A stretch of 21,700 nt of DNA from CALMEC01 sp031372145 (GCA_031372145.1 JANMKR010000053.1:1-21700), one strand, 5' to 3'; counted from the first letter of the stretch, positions 6,701 to 13,705 are shown. Notes: a model not told the origin generated them from the sequence alone. Made by a program: numbers and translations.

Positions 6701-8533
6701 GCCGAAGTCGTAGATCCAGACGCTGGACCCGTCGTGGCGCACGACCTCGTACGGACGCTCGTCGATGACCTCGATGTGCATCCGTTCCAGGATGGGGAGA
6801 ATCTGTGACAGCGAGATGGCGGGCCCGTGCCGGTAGAGCTTGAGGCGTCGCCCGTCCGGGTGCGCGGCAAGCGGTTCCGAGAGCCACGCCGCGATTGTGC
6901 CTTCAGCACCCGCCTCCAACCGGTCGATGTCATCGACCGCGACCGCGGCAGGAACCTCCTCTTTGTAGGCCTCGGGAAAGGCGGTGCCATACATCGCAAG
7001 GAGCCGACCCCCGCCCGCCTCGCCGTGCCGGATCACAAGCGCATCGGCGAGATCATCGACCCACACGCGTGTGGCCTGGGAGAGCCGCTGCTCGAGCGCC
7101 GCCACGTCGACCTGCGCAGCCTGGGTGCCGGGCCGCAGCCACAGCGTGAAATGCAACCGGGCCAACACCGACTCGCTGACGCGCGCTGCATGGTCGATCT
7201 CGTGGGCGTCGAACGCCTCGTGCAAGAGCTGCGCGATGCGCAGCCGCGCGTCGGTCGTATAGCGATCGCGCGGGAAGTACACCAGACACGACACGAACCG
7301 TCCCAACCGATCGTGCCGGACGAACAGGCGCAGTCGGCGACGCTCCTCGAGTCCGAGTACCCCAGTCGCGACCTCGGTCAGTTCGGCCGCAGACATCTGG
7401 AACAACTCGTCGCGGGGATAGGTCTCGAGGATCTCGACGAGGTCCCTGCCACTATGGCCGGTCGGCGGGAGTCCCGACTGCCTGATCACGTCGCGAACCT
7501 TGCGCCGCAACATGGGGATGCGATCGACTCGCTCCGTGTAGACGGACGAGGTGAAGAGTCCGACGAACCGTTGCTCACCCACCGGGTTACCGTCGTCGTC
7601 GAAGCGCTTGATCCCGATGTGGTCCAGATGCGACGTGCGGTGGACGGTTGCGCGCGCCGTCGACTTGGTGACCACGATGGCCGACGCATCGCGCGCGAAC
7701 GCCTCAACCAGCGGTGTCAATGCACGCGGCGATGCCTGATCGTGCCGCAGGATGCCGAGGGACGTGGTCGAATCGGCACGCAACACCGGTTTTCCGCGCC
7801 CTCTGGCAAGCGCGTAGTCGGCGTAGCCCAAGAACGTGAAGTGGTCGTCGACGAGCCATCGCAACAACTCACGGGCCTCGCCGACGTCAGCGACACGTTG
7901 CGGCGGCGGGTGCGCGGCGAGCGCATCGGCGATTTCGAGCGCCCGCGTCCGCATGGCCGACCAATCGCCGACGACCAGCCGCACGTCGTCGAGCACACGG
8001 CGGATCGTCTCGACGACGTCGTCGTGCGCCGTGCCACCGGCAAGCGCTCCGATCTCGAAATGCATCCACGCCTCGGCCACACCCGATCCCGTACCGTGTT
8101 CCAACTCGCTCACAGGCCCGCTGATGCGTCCCCGCCGATCGCGGGGCACGACAAGTTGGGGATGCATCACGACATGGATCGGATGACCTGAACGTGTCAG
8201 CGCCGCGCTGACCGAATCCACGAGGAACGGCATGTCGTCGGTGACGATCAGCATGACGCTGTGTCCGACGGCGCCGGCAACGGGGCGTGCGACGACGTGC
8301 GCAGTGCCCGGTGCCCGCCGCTGCGCGAGCCGCCAGTGTTCCACGACAATCTGTGCGAGCGCATCAGTGGTGCGCACCGCCATGTCGTCATCTGCGACAT
8401 GCCGAAAGTACGCCGCGACGAGCGCCCGAGCACCACCCCCCCGAGGACCTCCGCGCGTCTGGGCAACGGCGCGAGTGAGTGCCCGTTGGGTCCGTGCCTG
8501 CTTGTCGAAGACCCCGTCGATCGTTTCCCCCAA
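3701..8533 (-). CDS. gdh: NAD-dependent glutamate dehydrogenase, large (180 kDa-type)
   Basis: About 1610 residues, the size of the large bacterial NAD-GDH family (Bac_GDH), which deaminates glutamate to 2-oxoglutarate and ammonium with NAD+. The N-terminal half carries the family's ACT-like regulatory region; VMLIVTDDMPFLVDSVSAALTRSG is one recognisable segment. The catalytic core shows GGLRWSDRREDLRTEV and KNAVIVPVGAKGGFV at roughly residues 805-850 and the NAD-binding stretch GVGDMSGDVFGNG near 975-987. A long helical C-terminal domain follows. The start is unsettled: TTG at 8533 gives a natural-looking N-terminus, while an upstream TTG at 8650 would add 39 proline/arginine-rich residues and overlap the divergent gene; neither has a clear ribosome binding site. 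The role is probably catabolic glutamate use. Confidence 0.9.
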   Translation of the reverse strand: MGETIDGVFDKQARTQRALTRAVAQTRGGPRGGGARALVAAYFRHVADDDMAVRTTDALAQIVVEHWRLAQRRAPGTAHVVARPVAGAVGHSVMLIVTDDMPFLVDSVSAALTRSGHPIHVVMHPQLVVPRDRRGRISGPVSELEHGTGSGVAEAWMHFEIGALAGGTAHDDVVETIRRVLDDVRLVVGDWSAMRTRALEIADALAAHPPPQRVADVGEARELLRWLVDDHFTFLGYADYALARGRGKPVLRADSTTSLGILRHDQASPRALTPLVEAFARDASAIVVTKSTARATVHRTSHLDHIGIKRFDDDGNPVGEQRFVGLFTSSVYTERVDRIPMLRRKVRDVIRQSGLPPTGHSGRDLVEILETYPRDELFQMSAAELTEVATGVLGLEERRRLRLFVRHDRLGRFVSCLVYFPRDRYTTDARLRIAQLLHEAFDAHEIDHAARVSESVLARLHFTLWLRPGTQAAQVDVAALEQRLSQATRVWVDDLADALVIRHGEAGGGRLLAMYGTAFPEAYKEEVPAAVAVDDIDRLEAGAEGTIAAWLSEPLAAHPDGRRLKLYRHGPAISLSQILPILERMHIEVIDERPYEVVRHDGSSVWIYDFGVRYATPADLRGEVPRRLVELAVVAVWNGDAESDGFNALVPLAGCGWREATIMRAYGKYLRQTGSAFSQEYIEDCLVANVPVARKLLELFTVRFDPAAVGDRSVAERDLIMAIRRQLEDVQSLDHDRILRAMLGVIVATVRTNYYQRDPDGRPHSVLALKLDPQAIPDLPRPRPRHEVWVSSPRVEASHLRFGPIGRGGLRWSDRREDLRTEVLDLAKTQMVKNAVIVPVGAKGGFVVKRPPADPVAALAEGVACYRMFISALLDLTDNRVEDSIVPPPDVVRHDEDDTYMVVAADKGTATFSDIANTVSAEHGYWLGDAFASGGSTGYDHKAMGITARGAWVSVEFHLRALGLDPANDELTVVGVGDMSGDVFGNGLLYSPHLRLLAAFDHRNVFLDPDPDPAVAFVERRRLYDTAGSSWADYSPKLISYGGGVYPRSAKSVPVSRQVRAALGIADGVDVMTPQELLRAILCAPVDLLWNGGIGTFVKASDERQAEVGDRANDAIRVNGGDLRCRVVGEGGNLGLTQLGRVEYALGGGLLNTDAVDNSAGVDTSDREVNIKILLDRVVRLGGLTVRRRNSLLAKMTDEVAAQVLADNANQNVALANNASQSAALLHVHERLMRTLEATGRLDREVERLPSAKGIAERRQAGLGLCAPELAVLLAYAKIVLYDELLASDLPDEPYFRDALQEYFPAPLRRRYAGEISDHPLRREITATQVANRLVNRAGITFWLRIRDETGASFAEIARAHAASWAIFRMRSLWDAVEALPPSISGAMAMDVRLQGERLVERGARWLIANRWAWRDTESAVALFQQGAGEVIRMFPEALRGLDRTVAEERREVWQAAGVPPTVAERAAVMEAGYGALDVVEVATERGQPVADVCRVHFALADRLGIASLMERINSLPRDERWGTLARATLREDLFAVHARLTANVIDTTESSGSPDDRLDTWWEQSSPAVDDAVGALDEIATSATANLASLSVATRVLRSLVRAVTGAHF

Positions 8534-8551
8534 CCGTGCCGGCCAAAGCGA

Positions 8552-8557
8552 ATCGTA
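8552..8557 (-). promoter_or_regulatory. Candidate -10 box for the glutamate dehydrogenase
   Basis: On the minus strand this reads TACGAT. A start point about 12 bases before the TTG at 8533 would follow, a very short leader. If real, it rules out the upstream TTG at 8650 as start. No -35 is evident. Confidence 0.25.
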
Positions 8558-8622
8558 GCCCTCCGCGCCGGGGGCAGGCGCACATACGACCGCCGGTCCC
8601 GGGAGCCGTCGGAGGGCACGCT

Positions 8623-8628
8623 TAGCAT
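8623..8628 (+). promoter_or_regulatory. -10 box for leaderless AI-2E-type gene
   Basis: TAGCAT ends exactly six bases before the GTG at 8635, so transcription is expected to begin at or next to the start codon. No ribosome binding site lies between them. The same six-base distance is seen before the genes starting at 10895 and 12684. Confidence 0.5.
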
Positions 8629-8634
8629 TGGGTC

Positions 8635-9786
8635 GTGAGCGGAGATCCAACCATCGTCTCGCGGCGCGACGCGCCCCCCGATCCGCCGCGGCGCGTGGCG
8701 ATCACGAACGTCACGCCCAGGGCGATTCTGACAGTCGTCGGGCTGGTGGTCGCCGTCGCCGCCGCGCTTTGGATCCTGTGGCTCACGCGCCGCATCCTGA
8801 CCTGGGTGATCATCGCGCTGTTCCTCGCCGTCGCGCTCAACCCGGTCGTCGATGCGTTCCAGCGGTGGTTTCGCCTGCGACGGGTGCCTGCGATCTCCCT
8901 GACCTTCCTGCTCGGAATCGCAATGACCACAGGGATTCTGTTGCTCTTCGTCCCGCCGCTGATCGACGGTGGGCAGCAACTCGCCGATGACGCCCCCGGC
9001 TACCTCGACCGGCTCGGCCGTACGCGCCTGGTCCAAGACCTCGACCAGCGGTACGACGTCATCGTTCGACTCAAGGACTTCGTCAAGGGGATCCCGGACA
9101 AGCTGGGCGGTGCGGGCGCAGCCGTCAACGTCGCGCAGAGCCTGCTGTCGGGTCTCTTGGGCGGGCTGACCGTCCTGGTGCTGACGTTCTTGCTCCTGAT
9201 CTACGGCCACCAGTTTCGCCGTCAGAGCATCGACATGCTGCCGGTCGACCGGCGCGAGCGCGTGGGACGACTCCTGGATCGCATGTACCGCAGCGTCGGC
9301 GGCTACGTGGCCGGCAACCTGCTGATCAGCATCATCGCCGGCGTGGCGGCGTTCATCGTGCTCGAGATCTTCGGCATCCCCGCGGCCTCCGCCCTGGCGT
9401 TCTGGGTGGCGATCGCGGACCTGGTGCCGCTGGTCGGGGCGACCGTCGGAGCCATTCCTGCCATCGCGGTGGCGTTCTTCAGCGGTTGGCGCATCGGGTT
9501 GGTTGTCGCCATCTACTTCCTCGTCTATCAGCAGGTCGAGAATCACTTCGTCCAACCCATCGTCATGCGCCGCACGGCGAGTCTCAACCCGTTGGTCGTA
9601 CTCGTCACCGTACTGCTCGGGGCCCAGCTTCTCGGCATCCTCGGTGCACTCCTTGCGATTCCCGCGGCATCGATGATCAAGATCCTCCTGCAGGACTGGT
9701 GGTCGCATCGACACCCACCGGCGCACGAACCCGAGCCGCCGCAGAAGCCGCCCGACACCGAGCTCGAGATCCCGGTTTCGGCGTGA
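8635..9786 (+). CDS. AI-2E family transporter (PerM-like membrane protein)
   Basis: A 383-residue polytopic membrane protein. Hydrophobic segments lie at about residues 31-52, 54-70 and 83-105, then a soluble stretch (110-160), then several more segments to about 345. The family signatures are clear in the C-terminal half: ADLVPLVGATVGAIPA followed by YQQVENHFVQPIVMRR. The tail is proline- and acid-rich and cytoplasmic. Members are described as transporters, including AI-2 exporters and sodium/proton antiporters, but most have no proven substrate. The GTG start is chosen because a -10 box lies six bases upstream. Its stop overlaps the next gene's start in GTGA, so both are translated from one message. 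Confidence 0.9.
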   Translation: MSGDPTIVSRRDAPPDPPRRVAITNVTPRAILTVVGLVVAVAAALWILWLTRRILTWVIIALFLAVALNPVVDAFQRWFRLRRVPAISLTFLLGIAMTTGILLLFVPPLIDGGQQLADDAPGYLDRLGRTRLVQDLDQRYDVIVRLKDFVKGIPDKLGGAGAAVNVAQSLLSGLLGGLTVLVLTFLLLIYGHQFRRQSIDMLPVDRRERVGRLLDRMYRSVGGYVAGNLLISIIAGVAAFIVLEIFGIPAASALAFWVAIADLVPLVGATVGAIPAIAVAFFSGWRIGLVVAIYFLVYQQVENHFVQPIVMRRTASLNPLVVLVTVLLGAQLLGILGALLAIPAASMIKILLQDWWSHRHPPAHEPEPPQKPPDTELEIPVSA

Positions 9787-10667
9787 GGGTCGTCACCGGC
9801 GTCGACGCCGCGTCGCTCCGGCTTGACGATGATCTGCTGGTGCACGCCGACGCGACGGACGTCCTCCCGTGTCTCCCATCAGAGATGTTCACGCTCATCG
9901 CGATCGACCCACCGTTCAACACGGGACAGCGACGCCAACTGCATGCGGTCCGCGCCATTCACGATCCCGAGGCCAGCACCGCGGGGTTTGGCGGCCGTCC
10001 CTACCGGATGCAGACCGTCTCGCGCCACTCGTACGAGGACACGTTTGACGACTACCTCGGCTTCATTCGCCCGTTCCTGAACCAGGCCCACCGCCTGCTC
10101 AACGATCGTGGAACCTTGTACGTCCACCTCGATGCCCGCGAAGCCCACTACGTCAAGGTCGCGCTCGATGAGATCTTCGGCCGCGACTGCTTCCTCAACG
10201 AGATCATCTGGGCCTACGACTACGGCGCCAAGAGCAAGCGCCGGTGGCCCGCCAAACACGACACGATCCTGGTCTACGTCAAGAACCGTGCGAGCTATCA
10301 TTTCGACTCCGAGGCCGTCGACCGTGAGCCCTACATGGCGCCCGGACTCGTCACCGCCGAGAAGGCCGCCCGCGGCAAGCTTCCGACCGACGTGTGGTGG
10401 CACACGATCGTTCCGACCAACGGCCGTGAACGCACCGGCTACCCGACCCAGAAACCCGAGGGCATCGTGCGCCGGATGGTCGCGGCATCCAGCACGGCGG
10501 GCGACTGGTGCCTGGACTTCTTCGCCGGATCCGGCACCCTCGGCGCAGTCGCAACCGCCGCCGGGCGGCACTACGTCTGCATCGATCGCAACCCCGACGC
10601 GATCGAAATCGCAGCAGCCCGCCTGGCGCCACAACCGCTCGATCGCCAAATTGTTAAAGAAAAGTGA
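9783..10667 (+). CDS. Site-specific DNA methyltransferase, beta class (orphan)
   Basis: A 294-residue amino-methyltransferase. Motif IV is DPPF at residues 42-45 and comes before motif I (DFFAGSGTLGA, FAGSG at 247-251), the order of the beta class, which methylates exocyclic amines (N6-adenine or N4-cytosine) using S-adenosylmethionine. The TGYPTQKP motif at 218-225 is also typical of the class. DPPF rather than DPPY does not settle adenine versus cytosine. No restriction endonuclease or specificity subunit lies nearby, so it looks solitary and may have a regulatory or replication-linked role. GTG at 9783 overlaps the permease stop by four bases; the frame is open further upstream, but only antiparallel to permease codon structure. 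Recognition sequence unknown. Confidence 0.9.
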   Translation: MRVVTGVDAASLRLDDDLLVHADATDVLPCLPSEMFTLIAIDPPFNTGQRRQLHAVRAIHDPEASTAGFGGRPYRMQTVSRHSYEDTFDDYLGFIRPFLNQAHRLLNDRGTLYVHLDAREAHYVKVALDEIFGRDCFLNEIIWAYDYGAKSKRRWPAKHDTILVYVKNRASYHFDSEAVDREPYMAPGLVTAEKAARGKLPTDVWWHTIVPTNGRERTGYPTQKPEGIVRRMVAASSTAGDWCLDFFAGSGTLGAVATAAGRHYVCIDRNPDAIEIAAARLAPQPLDRQIVKEK

Positions 10668-10694
10668 TGTTCGCGCCGATAACGAGGCACAATT

Positions 10695-10714
10695 CTGAGA
10701 CAAGGAGGTCTCGG
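10695..10714 (+). promoter_or_regulatory. Hairpin enclosing a strong ribosome binding site
   Basis: CTGAGAC (10695-10701) can pair with GTCTCGG (10708-10714; one G-U pair), leaving AAGGAG in the loop and part of the AAGGAGGT ribosome binding site and the first base of the GTG start in the stem. Such a structure could limit translation of the short ORF that follows. Confidence 0.35.
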
Positions 10715-10761
10715 TGTACAGCAAACGGATGAGGTTCCTGAGCGCGCTCTGGGTCGGTTGA
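10714..10761 (+). CDS. Short ORF (15 codons) with ideal ribosome binding site
   Basis: GTG at 10714 is preceded by AAGGAGGT at 10702-10709, the strongest ribosome binding sequence in the window. It encodes VYSKRMRFLSALWVG and ends with TGA at 10759-10761. The peptide has a basic N-terminus and a hydrophobic end. A CACAAT hexamer at 10688-10693 may be its -10 box. It lies 47 bases after the methyltransferase and 133 bases before the amidotransferase-like gene. The strong site argues for real translation; the function is unknown and could be a leader peptide or a degenerate gene start. Confidence 0.4.
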   Translation: MYSKRMRFLSALWVG

Positions 10762-10882
10762 CCTCGTACTGCGGGCGGGTCGTCGGATGTCGGCCTGTCC
10801 CGCAGCGTTCAGCTGTGGTGCTCCCCGAGCGCCATCAGCCGGGCCGTGTGTTCGGCAGCGCCGGTCGCCACACGGCGCCTGG

Positions 10883-10888
10883 CACAAT
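10883..10888 (+). promoter_or_regulatory. -10 box for leaderless amidotransferase-like gene
   Basis: CACAAT ends six bases before the ATG at 10895, with no ribosome binding site between them, matching the spacing at the genes starting at 8635 and 12684. It keeps only the A at position 2 and T at position 6 of the consensus plus AA, so it is weaker than the other two. Confidence 0.4.
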
Positions 10889-10894
10889 CCGCGT

Positions 10895-11632
10895 ATGCGG
10901 ACCCCCCTCATCGGACTGACGTCCTACGCCGAGACCGCGCGCTGGGCGGTCTGGGAGGGCAAGGCCGCAGTGGTGGGGTGGGTGTACGTGGATGCCATCC
11001 ACCGCGCCGGCGGGCGAACGATCTTGATCCCTCCCGCAGACCACGGCCTTGACGAGACGCTCGACGTGCTCGACGGCCTGATGCTCGCCGGAGGCAACGA
11101 CCTCGACCCGACCGCATACGGCGCCGAGCAACATCCCGAAACCCAAGACCCTCAGCCAGAGCGCGACCGGGGCGAGCTGGCCCTCCTGAGCGGCGCGCTC
11201 GAGCGCGACATGCCGGTCCTCGCGATCTGCCGCGGACTGCAGGTCATGAACGTTGCCCGCGGCGGCAGCCTGATCCAAGACCTGCCCGAGCACCTGGACA
11301 GCTCGGCCCACCGCGAGGTCGTCGGCGTTTTCTCCGAGCACCCGGTGACGATCGCGCCGGACAGCTTGCTCGCGAGCATCCTGGGTCCCACCGCACCGGT
11401 CAAGTCGCACCACCATCAGGCCGCCGACCACATCGGCGCAGGGCTCATGCCAGTTGCGTGGTCACCTGACGGCACGGTTGAAGCGCTCGAAGACCCCGAT
11501 CGCGCGTTTGCCCTCGGCGTCCAGTGGCACCCTGAGGAGGGACCGGACATGGCCTTGTTCACGGCCCTGGTGAGCGCGGCCCGGAGCTACCGCGACGCTC
11601 GTCGTGCGCCAGGTCCGTCACGGAAGCATTGA
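10895..11632 (+). CDS. Gamma-glutamyl-gamma-aminobutyrate hydrolase-like (peptidase C26)
   Basis: A 245-residue class I glutamine amidotransferase-like hydrolase of the C26/PuuD type, which removes glutamate from gamma-glutamyl amines. The catalytic triad is complete: Cys112 in AICRGLQVMNV, His212 and Glu214 in GVQWHPEE. GGNDLDP (66-72), GGSLIQDLP (123-131) and SHHHQA (171-176) are also family hallmarks. The start is ATG at 10895; the frame extends to 10787, but the added residues are not family-like and a -10 box lies six bases before the ATG. The product would be cytoplasmic. No other polyamine or putrescine genes lie nearby, so the actual gamma-glutamyl substrate is unknown. The last 15 bases overlap the convergent EamA gene. 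Confidence 0.9.
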   Translation: MRTPLIGLTSYAETARWAVWEGKAAVVGWVYVDAIHRAGGRTILIPPADHGLDETLDVLDGLMLAGGNDLDPTAYGAEQHPETQDPQPERDRGELALLSGALERDMPVLAICRGLQVMNVARGGSLIQDLPEHLDSSAHREVVGVFSEHPVTIAPDSLLASILGPTAPVKSHHHQAADHIGAGLMPVAWSPDGTVEALEDPDRAFALGVQWHPEEGPDMALFTALVSAARSYRDARRAPGPSRKH

Positions 11633-12547
11633 TTCCCCGGTCCTGATCGTCGCAGTATCCGGCACGGCAGCGACACGACGGCCACGCGCGATCAGGAACA
11701 CACCGACGAGGATCAGCGCCATGCCGCCCACCATGGCGAGAGTGATCGACTCGTCGAGGAGCAGGCTGCCGTACACCAAGGCCACCGGCGGGATCGTGTA
11801 CGCCACGACCGATGCTCGCCCGAATCCGATCTCGGCGATCAGCTGGTAGTAGACGACGAACGCATAGGCGGTGCCGAAAAGACCGAGCACGATGACCGCG
11901 AAGATCGCAAGCCCACCTGGGACCTCGGTCGGTGGCTGGGCCACTGCGAGCGGAAGTACGATCAACGCCGACGTCCCCGTCGACAGGACGCCTGTGACGA
12001 CCGGCGAAACCCCCGGATAGCCGCGTTTGAGGATGAATCCTGAGACCCCATAGCTCGCTGCGGCGGCGATGACCGCGAGTGCCCCCAGGAACGCACCCAG
12101 GCTGTCGATCTGCTCGACGCCGACGAGCAGCCCGACCCCCACGAGTCCGACGAGCAAACCGACCCACTGCGCGCGCGACATCACCTCGCTGCGGTCCAGG
12201 AACGGCGCAAGGATCGCGATGAAGATCGGCGCCGATGCGATCAGCACGGCGGTCAGTCCGGACGGCACGGTCCGTTCGCCGTAGGTGATGAGGAGAAACG
12301 GGGCGCCGATCGCCGTGACCCCGAGCAGGAACGCCAGGCCCGGTCGGCGGCGAACGTCACCCAGCGCAGCCATCGCCGCACCGCCCTGCATTCTGAGGAA
12401 CAACAACAGCGCAACGGTCGCGAGTGCCGTCCTGCCGAACACGATCATCGGCTCCGACAGGTCGCGCAGCGCGTACTTGATCAGCAGGTAGGACGCCCCC
12501 CAGATCCCGGAGAGGACGGCCAGCATGAGGACATGGCGGGGCCTCAC
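11618..12547 (-). CDS. EamA/DMT-family transporter
   Basis: A 309-residue integral membrane protein with about ten hydrophobic segments in two repeats, each beginning with an EamA-type helix: residues 6-25 (LAVLSGIWGASYLLIKYA) and a second repeat beginning near IDSLGAFLGALAVIAAAASYGVSGF. Members export amino acids, metabolites or drugs; the substrate cannot be read here. GTG at 12547 gives the common EamA opening (MRPRHVLMLAVLSGIWGAS); the frame stays open upstream but reads into low-complexity codons antisense to the PAC2 gene. There is no ribosome binding site before this GTG. Instead a 23-codon ORF ends in GTGA over it, which suggests coupled translation. Its 3' end overlaps the converging C26-type gene by 15 bases. 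Confidence 0.88.
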   Translation of the reverse strand: MRPRHVLMLAVLSGIWGASYLLIKYALRDLSEPMIVFGRTALATVALLLFLRMQGGAAMAALGDVRRRPGLAFLLGVTAIGAPFLLITYGERTVPSGLTAVLIASAPIFIAILAPFLDRSEVMSRAQWVGLLVGLVGVGLLVGVEQIDSLGAFLGALAVIAAAASYGVSGFILKRGYPGVSPVVTGVLSTGTSALIVLPLAVAQPPTEVPGGLAIFAVIVLGLFGTAYAFVVYYQLIAEIGFGRASVVAYTIPPVALVYGSLLLDESITLAMVGGMALILVGVFLIARGRRVAAVPDTATIRTGESMLP

Positions 12548-12615
12548 CCCGGTGCCGCTGTCTGGTTTCCGGCTCCGCGCTCGACGCTGCACGTGGTGGG
12601 TGGCGACGACAACAC
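12544..12615 (-). CDS. Leaderless 23-codon ORF coupled to EamA gene
   Basis: GTG at 12615 begins six bases after a TAGCAT hexamer, the same arrangement and hexamer as at the AI-2E-type gene. The frame encodes VLSSPPTTCSVERGAGNQTA plus three residues and stops with TGA at 12546-12544, overlapping the EamA start in GTGA. Since the EamA start lacks its own ribosome binding site, a ribosome finishing this ORF could restart there. The peptide resembles nothing I know. A chance ORF cannot be excluded. Confidence 0.4.
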   Translation of the reverse strand: MLSSPPTTCSVERGAGNQTAAPG

Positions 12616-12621
12616 CGCCCG

Positions 12622-12627
12622 ATGCTA
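12622..12627 (-). promoter_or_regulatory. -10 box before the EamA upstream ORF
   Basis: Read on the minus strand this is TAGCAT, followed by six bases and GTG at 12615. It would drive a leaderless message starting with the 23-codon ORF and continuing into the EamA gene. No -35 is clear. Confidence 0.4.
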
Positions 12628-12671
12628 CGCCCAGCGGCACGCCGCTCGGGTCGATGCGGGCCGGCATCGTG

Positions 12672-12677
12672 TACGGT
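12672..12677 (+). promoter_or_regulatory. -10 box for leaderless PAC2 gene
   Basis: TACGGT ends six bases before the GTG at 12684 and there is no ribosome binding site in between. A start point at the GTG itself is expected. This promoter is divergent from the EamA promoter 45 bases away. Confidence 0.5.
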
Positions 12678-12683
12678 GATCGC

Positions 12684-13577
12684 GTGGATGCATTGCGCTG
12701 GGAGCGACGTCCGACCGACCTTCGCGCGCCCGTCCTGGTCGCGGCATTCCGCGGATGGAACGACGCCGGTGAGGCCGCGAGCTTCGCCGTCGGGTACCTG
12801 CAGGCGACGCTCGAAGCGACCACCTTCGCGACGGTTCCTCCCGAGGACTTCTTCGACTTTCAGAGCCACCGCCCGCGCATCCACATCGAAGATGGAGCCC
12901 TGACAGGCCCCGTCGACTGGCCACGCATCGAGATCTTGACCACGAAGCCCGCTCCGGAGCGTCACCTCATCCTCGTCAACGGCATCGAGCCATCGATGCG
13001 CTGGCCGACGCTGTGCGACGCGATCCTGGACATGGCCACCGATCTGGGTGTCGAGCTCGTCGTCACCCTTGGCGCGCTTCTGGCCGACGTTCCGCACACC
13101 CGACCGGTGCGGGTCAGCGGGTTGGGTGCGCCGTTGGAGCTCGTCGAGACGCTCGGGCTGCGCCGACCGGACTACCAGGGACCCACCGGCATCGTCGGCG
13201 TGTTGCACGCAATGGCCGCCGAACGTGGGATGCCGTCAGCGTCGCTCTGGGCGGCCGTTCCCCACTACGTCGGCGCCGCGCCAAGCCCCAAAGCCGCGCT
13301 CGCCTTGCTGCGCGCGGCGCAGGAGGTTGCGGGCCTGACGATCGACCTTGCCGACCTGGAACGCGCGGTCGGTCATTTCGAGGAGCAGGTCGACGAGGCG
13401 GTGCAGCGCAATCCACAGGCCGCCAACATGGTCGGCGAACTCGAACGCGCCTACGACAACGAGTTGGACCAGCCGTTCGGACCGATTCCGTCGGGCGATG
13501 CCATCGCCGCCGAGTTCGAGCGCTTCCTTCGCGAACGGAGCGACCCGGAACGCGAAGGCCCGCCAACCAGCGACTAA
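12684..13577 (+). CDS. PAC2-family protein (proteasome assembly chaperone-like)
   Basis: A 297-residue cytoplasmic PAC2-domain protein of the actinobacterial type. Recognisable blocks are AFRGWNDAGEAAS (21-33), the LVNGIEP turn (97-103), GPTGIVGVLHAMAAERGMPSASLWAAVPHYV (166-196) and PSPKAALALL (200-209), then a charged helical C-terminus with AIAAEFERFLRER (273-285). PAC2 proteins are homologous to eukaryotic proteasome assembly chaperones; in bacteria their role is not settled. The GTG start is chosen for the -10 box six bases upstream; the frame extends to 12525, but the extra part is out of family. It sits between a divergent EamA gene and a co-oriented cation transporter without obvious functional linkage. 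Confidence 0.9.
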   Translation: MDALRWERRPTDLRAPVLVAAFRGWNDAGEAASFAVGYLQATLEATTFATVPPEDFFDFQSHRPRIHIEDGALTGPVDWPRIEILTTKPAPERHLILVNGIEPSMRWPTLCDAILDMATDLGVELVVTLGALLADVPHTRPVRVSGLGAPLELVETLGLRRPDYQGPTGIVGVLHAMAAERGMPSASLWAAVPHYVGAAPSPKAALALLRAAQEVAGLTIDLADLERAVGHFEEQVDEAVQRNPQAANMVGELERAYDNELDQPFGPIPSGDAIAAEFERFLRERSDPEREGPPTSD

Positions 13578-13705
13578 CACCACGGTTGCTGCGGACGTCC
13601 CAGGTGCAGGGCCAAGGTCGCCGGGCGAACCGGCACCGGCCAACCCGTCTACATGTCGGGCCCTGTGTCGAACCGACAGCATGCTCGGCCGGCGAACCTG
13701 AAAGC

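Noticed and set aside
4043..8191. Several long plus-strand ORFs (300-450 codons) opposite the glutamate dehydrogenase
   Set aside because: They are shadows of the codon bias in the dehydrogenase, with no recognisable motifs and no ribosome binding sites.
8635..10667. Restriction-modification or phage-defence island around the methyltransferase
   Set aside because: No endonuclease, specificity subunit, helicase or toxin gene is adjacent; neighbours are a permease and a C26-type hydrolase.
13013..13705. Upstream extension of the cation transporter frame through the PAC2 gene
   Set aside because: The added residues are Arg/Gly-rich and out of frame with PAC2, whose motifs are clear; the transporter begins naturally at 13706 or 13718.
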